Assembly (NCBI GenBank): GCA_024072375.1
Contig: CP099617.1
Span: forward strand, 911,001 to 975,000
Source: Sphingomonadaceae bacterium OTU29LAMAA1
Lineage (GTDB): Bacteria > Pseudomonadota > Alphaproteobacteria > Sphingomonadales > Sphingomonadaceae
DNA: 64,000 bases
Reading direction: 5' to 3'
Below are positions 9,512-17,642 of this stretch, one piece after another. Both the position numbers and the translations under genes were made by a program. Every line of letters begins with the position of its first letter. Within the stretch, counting starts at the first letter, position 1. The notes below the pieces were generated by a model. That model was not told the DNA's origin, did not search any database, and saw nothing but the letters and a program-made list of their open reading frames with translations.

Positions 9512-10693
9512 CTAAGGCTCCCGCCGCAATCGTTCGATCGCTGATGCTGCAGTCGCGGCGGCATAGGTCGCCGCGACACCCAGTCCCGCCACCGGAGCGG
9601 CCAGCACGGCACCCAGCCAGACCAGCGTCAGATACCCCGCGGCGCTGCCCCACCACGTCCGGCGTTCGATCCCGTCGGCAGCGCGTTCGGCGAACACCGC
9701 CAGCACGATGACGCCGATCGCCAAAACCCACGGCGCCCCGTCGCCGCTGAACTGCGACGCATCGTAGCCATAGGCTAGCGCCGCCAGCCCCGGGAGCGCA
9801 ACGGCGGCGGCATCCAGCCCCCGCCGTACGGCCGGTTCGTCGCGCAGATCGGCGAGAATCGCACCAAGCGAGAACCCCATCGATGCCAGCACGCACAGCA
9901 GCAGCCCCGCGACCGGATGCGAGAAAGCCACCAGCGCCAGCCCCAGCAAACCGCCGGCACCGGCCCCTGCGGCCACCGCACCGGCGGGCACGCGACGCGG
10001 GACCAGCATCGGCACCAGCGCCCGGGCCAGCGGGGCGATGATGAAGCGTTCGAACCAGCCGCGGCGTCCGGAAATCATCGACGCCATGGCGGCCCGACTA
10101 CGAATGTCCAGCGCCGCCCCCGAATGGCCCACGCCATGGCCCCCGCGCATCGCGTCGGGCTGCAGCACCACATGGACTGCCCGCGCCTGCGAAGCGAGCC
10201 GGACCAATGTCGATTGCACGTCGTAATCGCGCGGCATCGCGGCAAGCTCGCTCACCCGTCTCGGTTCCAGCCGTGCCACTCCGGCCCAGACCGTTCCGCC
10301 ACCAAGCCGTTCATACCCCTGCCCCGCCTGATCCTCGGGCATCACCAGCAAGGCATCGCCGCCCTCGCGCGCCAGCATCGCCAGCGTCGCCTCGGTCGTG
10401 GTCAGCCCGTCGGCCAGCATCAGGATGCGCGATAGCGGATGCAACTTTTCCGCCGCTTCCGCCGCCGTGCGTACCGTATCCACCGCGATGCCACGCCTGC
10501 CGATCCGGGCAATGGCGCCGAGCAGTTCGGGGGTCAGTCGCGCAACGAGGATGACGATCTGCGATGCACCGGCGGCAAGCAGCAAGCGTGCTTGATATTC
10601 GACCAGCGTCACCCCGCCGAACGGTAGCGTCGCAGTCAACATCGCGGGTCGATCATCCGCATCGTGCATGGCGAAAAGGAGGCCGGCGAGCAT
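9512..10693 (-). CDS. Two-part protein: nucleotidyltransferase-like domain plus C-terminal membrane domain
   Basis: Residues 1 to about 185 read like a sugar-nucleotidyltransferase fold (FGGVTLVEYQARLLLAAGA, then ILMLADGLTTTEA and DALLVMPEDQ), but the glycine-rich GxGxR nucleotide loop is not obvious. Residues about 225-393 contain five or six hydrophobic helices. The overall plan recalls proteins that join a nucleotidyltransferase to a CDP-alcohol phosphatidyltransferase. However, where that family has DGxxAR-x8-GxxxDxxxD this protein only shows LADLRDEPAVRRGLDAA, so the active site is degenerate or absent. Function unknown. It lies between the Hpt-like and DUF2336-like genes on the same strand. 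Confidence 0.8.
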   Translation of the reverse strand: MLAGLLFAMHDADDRPAMLTATLPFGGVTLVEYQARLLLAAGASQIVILVARLTPELLGAIARIGRRGIAVDTVRTAAEAAEKLHPLSRILMLADGLTTTEATLAMLAREGGDALLVMPEDQAGQGYERLGGGTVWAGVARLEPRRVSELAAMPRDYDVQSTLVRLASQARAVHVVLQPDAMRGGHGVGHSGAALDIRSRAAMASMISGRRGWFERFIIAPLARALVPMLVPRRVPAGAVAAGAGAGGLLGLALVAFSHPVAGLLLCVLASMGFSLGAILADLRDEPAVRRGLDAAAVALPGLAALAYGYDASQFSGDGAPWVLAIGVIVLAVFAERAADGIERRTWWGSAAGYLTLVWLGAVLAAPVAGLGVAATYAAATAASAIERLRREP

Positions 10694-10782
10694 TCTCCCG
10701 CTGTTAAGCGGAGTTGGTGCCGGTGCCTAGGGTCGAAACGGCATGCGCACGGCCGGGCCGGGCGAGTTCGACGGCGGTGACA

Positions 10783-11073
10783 TCAAAGGCGCGCGACGGA
10801 CCGCTTCAGCTTCGCCATCACTGCGGCATCGCCCATCCGATCGGATGCTTCCGCGGCAAGTGCCATCAGCCGGATCGCGCCGAAGCTGGCGGCAAGTCCC
10901 TTCAGACGTGCAGCGGCGTCCCGCCATTCCTCGTGCGTTCGGGCCGCTTCCAGCGCGGCCAGCGCGCGCCCGGCGCTTTCGACGAACGCCAGCCGCAGTT
11001 CGGCGATCAGCGCGGGTTCGTCACCCACTGCCGCCGCCAACGCCGCATCGATCGCACCCGGATCATAAGCCAT
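10783..11073 (-). CDS. Hpt-domain protein with alanine at the phospho-histidine position
   Basis: This 96-aa four-helix protein matches histidine phosphotransfer (Hpt) domains: an acidic N-terminal helix, then DAAARLKGLAASFGAIRLM. The family core is A-H-x-L-K-G, so the phosphorylated His corresponds to Ala55 (codon GCA on the minus strand) and cannot carry phosphate. It is the most upstream gene of the minus-strand run that ends with a kinase-like protein also lacking its His. Its start faces the coiled-coil gene across a 99-bp divergent spacer. It could be a binding module or inhibitor rather than a relay. Confidence 0.85.
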   Translation of the reverse strand: MAYDPGAIDAALAAAVGDEPALIAELRLAFVESAGRALAALEAARTHEEWRDAAARLKGLAASFGAIRLMALAAEASDRMGDAAVMAKLKRSVARL

Positions 11074-11172
11074 GCCGGGGCTGTAGCGCGACGGTGCTTA
11101 ATCAAGTGTTGCGGTTTCGCTTTATGACGTGCGCGAAGACGGTTAGGCTGGGCGCGTACGAACGGGGGTTCC

Positions 11173-13473
11173 ATGATCATCGACATCCGGGCGGACGCCG
11201 CCGCCATCAGCGACGCACGGGGCCACGCAAGCCACGAATCGATGGGTGGGCACGCCCGCGAAGACCAGTACGAAAGCAGGGACGAGATGGTCTGGACCGA
11301 AGCCGTCGAACCGGAAACCCGCACGATCGGCTGGCTGGCTCCCGCCGTCGCGATTGGCGTCTGTGTGGCATGGCTCGTCGGGATGCTGTGGTTCGCACGG
11401 GATCAGATCGCATTCATGACGCCGGTGGCGCTTGCCCAGTTCCTCGCGACGCTGGCCGTCGTCCCGACGCTGGTAGGCGTGATCTATCTGCTCACGATGC
11501 GGACCAGCCGGCGCGAGGCTCGCCGATTCCATGAAACCGCGCACGGCATGCGGGCAGAGGCGGCGAGCCTCGAACGGACGATGTCCGCGATCTCGGCATC
11601 GCTCGACGCCAATCGTCGGCAACTGGCCGAACAGATCACGACGTTGATGGCGATGGGCGACGGCGCGAACGAACGGCTCACGGCGATCGGCCGCGGCTTG
11701 ACGCTGGAAATCGGTCAGGCAGACGCTCATGCCAACGCACTGTCCCATGCGGCGACAGAAGCGCAGGCGAGCCTGGGCGTCTTGATCGCGTCGCTGCCGC
11801 GCGCGAAGGCCGATGTCGATGCGGTTCAGCAGATGCTCGAGCAGACCGGACTGTCTGCCAGCGCGCATGCGGCGGCGCTCGAGGCGCAACTCGCGGCGTT
11901 GGCCGAACGTGGTCGCGATGCCGATCTGGTGGCGGGCAGCGCTGCGCAGAAGCTCGCTGCACACATTACGCGTATGGAGGCGACCAGCGAAACCGCCGGT
12001 GCCCGTCTGGAAGCGGTAACAGCCGATATGTCGACGGCGGTCGATGCCCTCCTCGGTCGTACCGCCGACGCGGTGGACGAAGCGCGCAAGGGTATCGCGA
12101 CTCAGGGCGATGCGATGCTGGCGATGCTGCGTGCCAATCAGGCTGCACTCGACAGCGCCGCCCGCGACAGTGCGGAGGCACTGGCCGAACGGATCGTCGC
12201 GGTAGAGGACGTCATCGATCGCGTCACATTGCGGCTGGAGGATCAGCGCGCTGCCAGCGACACATTGCTGGCCGGACTCGATGCCGGGATCGGCCGCGTC
12301 GAAAGCCGGCTCGACATCCTCCATACGCAAGGTAACGAACGCTCGCAGTTGCTTGCCGCATCGATCAGCGCGCTTGGCGGTTCCGCGGACGCAATGACCG
12401 AGGCATTGAAGGCCGGCGATGCGATGGCGACCCGCACGATCGGTACGACCGAATCACTGCTGATCGCGCTGGATGCGGCCGCGCGCGAGATCGACGAGAC
12501 GCTGCCCGACGCGCTGACACGGCTGGACGTCAAGATCACCGCAAGCAAGCAGGTCGTGGGCGCCGCCAAGCCGGAACTGCTGGCGCTGGTGACGGCGGCC
12601 GAAAGCACGCACGACGCGATCGAGGCGATTGCCGGCGTGATCGCCGAACAGCGCCGCACGGTCGATCAATTATCCGGCACGTTGCTCCAGACCCTGAGCG
12701 ACGGCCGCGCCAAGGCCGACGCACTGGGTATGATGGTCGATGAGACGATCGATCGCACGCATCGCTTCGCCGAAGAGGCCGCACCGCGTCTGGTCGATGC
12801 CCTGCTCCGCGTCCGGGACACGGCCGCCGTTGCGGCCGACAAGGCGCGCGAAACGCTGGCAACGGTCATCCCGGACGCTGCAAGCCAGCTGGAAGCGGCC
12901 AGCGCCGAGGCGATGCGCCGTGCCACCAGCGACACCGTCGAACGGCAGGTTCGCGCGATCGTCGACGCTACCGGCCACGCGGTGGATGCCGCCACGCGCG
13001 CGACGGACCGGCTGTCGGCGCAGGTGCAACAGATCCTCGATCAGACGGCGATCGTCGAAACGCGGATCGAGGACGCGCGTAGCGAACGGGACGAAGCCGA
13101 ACGCGACACCTTTGCCCGTCGCGCATCGCTGCTGATCGAATCACTCCATTCGGCATCGATCGACATTACCAAGGCATTCGCGCCCGAAGTGTCGGACAGC
13201 GCGTGGGCGGCGTATCTGAAGGGCGATCGCGGCGTCTTCACCCGCCGTGCGGTGCGCGTGCTCGAACCCGGCGATGCCCGCGACATCGCGCGACTGTATG
13301 ATGACGATACGCCGTTCCGCGAGGCGGTGAATCGTTATATCCACGATTTCGAAAGCATGTTGCGCACCATCCTCGCCCAACGTGACGGGTCGCCGCTCAG
13401 CGTGACCTTGCTGTCGTCCGACATGGGCAAATTGTACGTCGCTCTGGCGCAGGCGATTGAACGGCTGCGCTGA
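11173..13473 (+). CDS. Large two-TM coiled-coil protein (TipN-like architecture)
   Basis: The 766-aa protein has a cytoplasmic N-terminus (1-50), two membrane helices (about 54-74 and 84-108) and then some 550 residues of Ala/Glu/Asp/Arg-rich heptad-like sequence predicted as coiled coil. It ends in a compact, conserved-looking domain (about 665-766) containing AWAAYLKGDRGVFTRRAVR and LLSSDMGKLYVALAQAIERL. Two N-terminal TM helices plus a long coiled coil is the architecture of Caulobacter TipN, a polarity landmark, but I claim only similarity of plan. The start is supported by GGGGGT just before the ATG. It diverges from the Hpt-like gene. Confidence 0.85.
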   Translation: MIIDIRADAAAISDARGHASHESMGGHAREDQYESRDEMVWTEAVEPETRTIGWLAPAVAIGVCVAWLVGMLWFARDQIAFMTPVALAQFLATLAVVPTLVGVIYLLTMRTSRREARRFHETAHGMRAEAASLERTMSAISASLDANRRQLAEQITTLMAMGDGANERLTAIGRGLTLEIGQADAHANALSHAATEAQASLGVLIASLPRAKADVDAVQQMLEQTGLSASAHAAALEAQLAALAERGRDADLVAGSAAQKLAAHITRMEATSETAGARLEAVTADMSTAVDALLGRTADAVDEARKGIATQGDAMLAMLRANQAALDSAARDSAEALAERIVAVEDVIDRVTLRLEDQRAASDTLLAGLDAGIGRVESRLDILHTQGNERSQLLAASISALGGSADAMTEALKAGDAMATRTIGTTESLLIALDAAAREIDETLPDALTRLDVKITASKQVVGAAKPELLALVTAAESTHDAIEAIAGVIAEQRRTVDQLSGTLLQTLSDGRAKADALGMMVDETIDRTHRFAEEAAPRLVDALLRVRDTAAVAADKARETLATVIPDAASQLEAASAEAMRRATSDTVERQVRAIVDATGHAVDAATRATDRLSAQVQQILDQTAIVETRIEDARSERDEAERDTFARRASLLIESLHSASIDITKAFAPEVSDSAWAAYLKGDRGVFTRRAVRVLEPGDARDIARLYDDDTPFREAVNRYIHDFESMLRTILAQRDGSPLSVTLLSSDMGKLYVALAQAIERLR

Positions 13474-13866
13474 TGCGCAATCGGTGGCTATTCAAGCCCG
13501 TCTGCGCAGATTTGCATTCGGATCGGCAAATTGGGTTTCCGATATCTCGCCACCCAAGGTTTGTTGAGCGGCTGTCCCCTATTCATACGGACCTCTTGCT
13601 CTTCCTCGCAACCATCGGGGCCAGTTACAGTGAAGCACGCTGTCGCCGACATCAGTAGCCGTAAAGCGCCTGCAAGCGGATTCCGGCCGATGCCAAGAGA
13701 GTATAGCCCAGACGATAAGAACTGACGCGTTATGGAAGCTCTGAGTAACCATGAGTACTGCGGCAGGCTTCCCGGTCTTTCTCGGCATAACCACGTATTC
13801 CGGAATATCGCCGGGTGAGACGTGCCAGGCTGAACATGCAAGCCCTTGATGCTGGTGTTGTCCGCC
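13474..13866. other. Gene-poor stretch with no recognisable gene
   Basis: About 390 bases downstream of the coiled-coil gene with visibly lower GC and no family I recognise. The open frames here (for example 13488-13961 on the minus strand and 13473-13658 on the plus strand) lack a ribosome site, family similarity and the local codon bias. The palindrome TCTGCGCAGA lies near 13500. I see no tRNA, terminator with a U-run or repeat array. It could be the eroded remains of a gene. Confidence 0.5.
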
Positions 13867-14022
13867 TCAATTGATCGTCGGTCGATCCTCGCACACCGGC
13901 TCGGCCGCCAGATCGTCGATCGCCATTGCGATCCGTGCCGCGATCTGATGCATGCCCTCACGGTCCATCAGGCGCAGGGCTCGCGCGAGGAGCTCAAGCG
14001 TCTGGAGGCAAGTCGGGTTCAC
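13867..14022 (-). CDS. Possible small helical protein (51 aa)
   Basis: A GTG at 14022 follows GAAAGG at 9 bases spacing and opens a 51-aa frame with an amphipathic helical core (LQTLELLARALRLMDREGM, then IAARIAMAIDDL) and an acidic tail. Small helical proteins of this kind are common in Sphingomonas, but I cannot name a family. A weak EcfG-like promoter (GGAAC at 14075-14071, 18 bases, CGTT at 14052-14049) lies just upstream on the same strand. Read-through frames extend further upstream without a better start. Confidence 0.45.
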   Translation of the reverse strand: MNPTCLQTLELLARALRLMDREGMHQIAARIAMAIDDLAAEPVCEDRPTIN

Positions 14023-14149
14023 GATGGCGGGCCTTTCGACGAGGGAGAAACGTAAACGCAGGATAGCCCCGTTCCGGTCCCTATAACCCGATGAAACCGC
14101 GCAATCGCCGACGCAGCAATGACATGTAATATTCTCGGCAGGTCGCCGG

Positions 14150-14434
14150 TCACATCTGTTTGTAGACCTCGTCACGATTGAACAGGTCGAGCATCTGCGG
14201 CGTCAACCAGCCATAGATATAATTGGCGACGAACAACGCGAACAACAGCGTTGCGACGATGGTCACGCGGACGAGCAGTCGACCAAGCCGGAATTCGTGC
14301 GGGGCGCTTTCCGCCTGTCCGGGGATGTGGTCACCCCCGGCCTCACGCGTCGTGCGCACGCCCCACGGCAGCACCAGAAACACCGAAAACGCCCAGAAGA
14401 GGACGTAGATCGCCAGCATCGACGTCCACTTCAT
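14150..14434 (-). CDS. DUF1467 family small membrane protein
   Basis: This 94-aa protein begins MKWTSMLAIYVLFWAFSVF, the typical DUF1467 N-terminus, with two membrane helices (about 5-25 and 55-77) and a central VRTTREAG...IPGQAESAP loop also typical of the family. Function is unknown. It lies 6 bases downstream of rnj on the same strand, the usual alphaproteobacterial neighbour arrangement, and probably ends the long nuo-birA-coaX-rnj run. Confidence 0.9.
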   Translation of the reverse strand: MKWTSMLAIYVLFWAFSVFLVLPWGVRTTREAGGDHIPGQAESAPHEFRLGRLLVRVTIVATLLFALFVANYIYGWLTPQMLDLFNRDEVYKQM

Positions 14435-14440
14435 CGCGGA

Positions 14441-16096
14441 TTATGCCTCGACGATCAGCACATCGACGATCGGCTTCTTGCCGGTCCAGCGCGTCGCGAC
14501 CTTGCGAACCGCGAGCCGGACGTCTTCGCGGCGCCGGTCGAGTTCCCGCTTCTGGCCCTTCAGCGCATCGGCAGCGGCTCCGGCAGCATCCTCGATGAAC
14601 GCCGCACGGTCCTCCTCAACAGGCACGCCGTTGACGCGGATCTGCGGACGACCAAGCGGTTGGCCATTCTTGCCGATCGCCACCGCGACCGAGATCTGGC
14701 CGTTGATTGCGAGCTTGCGCCGTTCGTTGATCGTCGATCCGTCCGCGGGCAGGATGACGTCGCCGTCCAGCACCAGACGACCGACCGTCGCGTTGCCGAT
14801 CTTTTCGGGCTTGCCGGGGATCAGGCGGACGACATCACCGTCGCTCTGCACCAGCGCGTGGGGCACCCCCTCGGTGAGCGCAAAACGGGCATGCTCCATC
14901 ATGTGGCGCATCTCGCCATGAACGGGGATCAGCGTCTGCGGACGGATCCACTTGTACATCTGCGCCAGCTCGGGGCGGCCGGGGTGACCCGAGACGTGGA
15001 CGTGCGCCTGACGTTCGGTGATCATCACCACGCCCTTGCCCGCCAGCGTGTTCTGGATCTTGCCGATCGCGACCTCGTTGCCGGGGATCTGCTTCGATGA
15101 GAAGATCACGGTGTCGCCCATCTCCAACCTGATCGTGTGCGATCCGTCGGCGACGCGCGCCAGCGCCGCGCGCGGTTCGCCCTGCCCACCGGTGGCGACG
15201 ATCAGCACCTTGTTCTTGGGCAGGCGCATCGCGGTGTCGGGATCGATCGTGTCGGGGAAATCGGTGAGATAGCCCGTCGCCTGCGCGACCTTCAGGATCC
15301 GGTCGAGCGACCGGCCGGTGACGCACAGTTTGCGCCCCGTCTCACGCGCAACTTCACCCAGCGTGTGCAGGCGCGCGGCATTGGACGCAAACGACGTGAC
15401 GAGCACGCGGCCCTTGGCCTTGGCGATCTGTTCGGCGAGGCCGCGGCGGACCGAGGCTTCCGACCCCGACGCTTCCTTGTTGAAGACGTTGGTCGAATCG
15501 CAGACGAGCACATCGACGCCAGCATCGCCGATCCGCGTCAGGTGTTCGGGGCTGACCGGCTTGCCGATTACCGGGGTAGGATCGAGCTTCCAGTCGCCGG
15601 TGTGGAACACGCGGCCCGCCTTGGTCTCGATGACCAGCGCATTGGGTTCGGGGATCGAGTGCGACAGTTCGACGAAGCTGACGCCGAACGGGCCGATCTG
15701 AACGCCGGCGACGCCGGTTTCCTTGTTCGGCTGGATGACCCGCAGCTTGACGCGGTTGGCATTGCCTTCCTCTTCCAGCTTGCCACGGATCAGACCTGCG
15801 GTGAACGGCGTCGCGTACAGCGGCACACCGAGGTCCTCGGCGAGGTACGGCAACGCGCCGATATGATCCTCATGGCCGTGGGTCAGGACGATGCCGACGA
15901 GGTCGTCGATGCGATCCTCGATGAACGACAGGTCTGGGAGGACGATGTCGATGCCGGGATAGGCCGCGTCAGCGAAGGTGACGCCGCAATCGACCATCAG
16001 CCATTTGCCGGCATGGCCGTAGAGATTGACGTTCATGCCGATCTCGCCGGAGCCACCGAGGGCGCAGAAGAGAAGTTCGTTGTTCTTGGGGGTCAT
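14441..16096 (-). CDS. rnj: Ribonuclease J
   Basis: RNase J is a metallo-beta-lactamase/beta-CASP ribonuclease with endo- and 5'-3' exonuclease activity in mRNA decay and rRNA maturation. The 551-aa protein has the metal-binding motif THGHEDHIG (His73, His75, Asp77, His78), further metal-site and beta-CASP segments (HTGDWKLDP, CDSTNVF, ATGGQGEPRAAL, HVSGHPGRPEL, PVHGEMRHM) and a C-terminal domain. The ATG is at 16096. It follows coaX after 57 bases on the same strand. No odd residues were noticed. Confidence 0.96.
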   Translation of the reverse strand: MTPKNNELLFCALGGSGEIGMNVNLYGHAGKWLMVDCGVTFADAAYPGIDIVLPDLSFIEDRIDDLVGIVLTHGHEDHIGALPYLAEDLGVPLYATPFTAGLIRGKLEEEGNANRVKLRVIQPNKETGVAGVQIGPFGVSFVELSHSIPEPNALVIETKAGRVFHTGDWKLDPTPVIGKPVSPEHLTRIGDAGVDVLVCDSTNVFNKEASGSEASVRRGLAEQIAKAKGRVLVTSFASNAARLHTLGEVARETGRKLCVTGRSLDRILKVAQATGYLTDFPDTIDPDTAMRLPKNKVLIVATGGQGEPRAALARVADGSHTIRLEMGDTVIFSSKQIPGNEVAIGKIQNTLAGKGVVMITERQAHVHVSGHPGRPELAQMYKWIRPQTLIPVHGEMRHMMEHARFALTEGVPHALVQSDGDVVRLIPGKPEKIGNATVGRLVLDGDVILPADGSTINERRKLAINGQISVAVAIGKNGQPLGRPQIRVNGVPVEEDRAAFIEDAAGAAADALKGQKRELDRRREDVRLAVRKVATRWTGKKPIVDVLIVEA

Positions 16097-16153
16097 TGAT
16101 GACTTTCGTGAATTCGTTGTCGCCCGCAGGCCGATTGATGGCGCGAGCGCGTC

Positions 16154-16933
16154 TCAGCCGATATGGGCGTTTTGGTACATGATCGCCAGCCCCTGGATCG
16201 TCAGGTCTGGCTCGATGACGTCGAAGACGTCGGTGTTCTGTTCGAAGAGCGTGGCGAGGCCTCCGGTGGCGATCACCTTGGCCGGGCGGCCGATTTCCGC
16301 CTTCATCCGCGCGACCAGCCCTTCAATCATCGCGATATAGCCGAAATAGACGCCGATGGCCATCTGATCCACGGTGTTGCGGCCGATGACGCTGTCGGTG
16401 GCGGGCGCCTCGATCGCGATGCGGGGCAGCTTGGCTGCGGCGCTGACGAGAGCGTCGAGCGACAGGTTGATACCGGGGGCGATGATCCCGCCCTTGTAAG
16501 CGCCGCTATAGTCGCTGACGTCGAAGGTGGTGGCGGTGCCGAAATCGATGACGATCAGGTCGCCGTCGTGCAGTGCGTGAGCTGCGATGGTATTGACGGC
16601 GCGGTCGGCGCCCAGGCTCGTGGGCTCGTCCACGTCGATGGTGATGCCCCATTCGACCGGCGCGCGGCCGGCGATCAGGGCTTCGGTCTTGAAGTATTTC
16701 GCGCTGAGAACCTGCAGATTGTGGAGAGCGCGGGGCACGACGGTGGCGATGATGACCGCGTCGATCTGGCTGCGATCATAGCCTTCGAGCGCGAGGAGCT
16801 GGCTGAGCCACACCGCATATTCGTCGGCGGTGCGGCGCGGATCGGTGGCGATGCGCCAGCGTGCCTTGATGGTGCGGCCCTCCACCAGCGCGAACACGAC
16901 ATTGGTATTGCCGGCATCCACGGCGAGCAGCAT
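16154..16933 (-). CDS. coaX: Type III pantothenate kinase CoaX
   Basis: CoaX phosphorylates pantothenate, the first step of CoA synthesis, and unlike type I PanK is not feedback-inhibited by CoA. The 259-aa protein begins [16 protein letters not shown] (Asp6 of the phosphate loop), has GADR at 108-111 (catalytic Asp110) and [10 protein letters not shown] (Asp130). An upstream frame to 16978 exists, but the ATG at 16933 matches the family N-terminus. Its Shine-Dalgarno GAGGG overlaps the birA stop codon, indicating translational coupling. Confidence 0.95.
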   Translation of the reverse strand: MLLAVDAGNTNVVFALVEGRTIKARWRIATDPRRTADEYAVWLSQLLALEGYDRSQIDAVIIATVVPRALHNLQVLSAKYFKTEALIAGRAPVEWGITIDVDEPTSLGADRAVNTIAAHALHDGDLIVIDFGTATTFDVSDYSGAYKGGIIAPGINLSLDALVSAAAKLPRIAIEAPATDSVIGRNTVDQMAIGVYFGYIAMIEGLVARMKAEIGRPAKVIATGGLATLFEQNTDVFDVIEPDLTIQGLAIMYQNAHIG

Positions 16934-16943
16934 CGTCAATCCC

Positions 16944-17642
16944 TCACAGCAGGAACACGTCTGCGGCGTGAATGACATGCCGTCGCCCCGACGCCAAGCG
17001 CAGGATCAGCGCACCGTCTGCGTCGAGGCCGTCGAACAGGCCGTCTTGGGCGCTGCCATCGGGTAAGCGGACCGAGAGTGCGGTGCCGATCGTATGCGCG
17101 GCGGCGAGCCATGCTGTGCGGATCGCCGCAAGGCCCTCCCCGCGCGAACGTGCGAGCCAGCGGGTGAAGGTTTCGGTGAGGACGTCGAGGAACAACTCCG
17201 GCGCGGCGGATATGCCTTGCGCGGCCAGACTGGTCGTCGGCCGGTCCGGCAGTTCAGGATGATCGGCGAGGTTGACGCCGATCCCGACGACTACCGCGTT
17301 GTCGCTGCGTTCTAGCAGGATGCCGGACAGCTTGGCGCCTGCCACCAACAGGTCGTTGGGCCATTTAAGCTGCGCGCCGATACCGAAGACACCGACCGTT
17401 TCGTGCAACGCGACCGCCGCGACCAGCGCCAGCGTGGCCGGAGGCGGATCGCTCGGCCGCAGACGGACGAGCGTCGAGGCGTAGAGGTTGCCGGCGGGCG
17501 AGGTCCATGCCCTGCCCTGCCGTCCGCGGCCGGCGGTCTGGCGCTCGGCCCGGAGCCACAGCCCCTCCTCCGCGCCCTGCCGGGCGAGGAGGAGCATATC
17601 GGCGTTGGTCGATCCCGTCTCCGCGACGGTCCGGATCGTCAA
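16944..17642 (-). CDS. birA: Biotin-protein ligase, short form without DNA-binding domain
   Basis: BirA activates biotin to biotinyl-AMP and transfers it to acetyl-CoA carboxylase and related carboxylases. The 232-aa protein contains [16 protein letters not shown] (biotinoyl-AMP loop), LKWPNDLLV and the C-terminal SH3-like part. No N-terminal helix-turn-helix is present, so it is a monofunctional ligase and not a repressor. The start is TTG at 17642, forming a TTGA overlap with the nuoN stop. Attachment of birA-coaX to the end of nuo is common in alphaproteobacteria. Confidence 0.94.
   Translation of the reverse strand: MTIRTVAETGSTNADMLLLARQGAEEGLWLRAERQTAGRGRQGRAWTSPAGNLYASTLVRLRPSDPPPATLALVAAVALHETVGVFGIGAQLKWPNDLLVAGAKLSGILLERSDNAVVVGIGVNLADHPELPDRPTTSLAAQGISAAPELFLDVLTETFTRWLARSRGEGLAAIRTAWLAAAHTIGTALSVRLPDGSAQDGLFDGLDADGALILRLASGRRHVIHAADVFLL

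Noticed and set aside
13488..13961. 157-residue minus-strand frame in the gene-poor stretch
   Set aside because: No family, ribosome site or codon bias; it overlaps the better-supported 51-aa frame.
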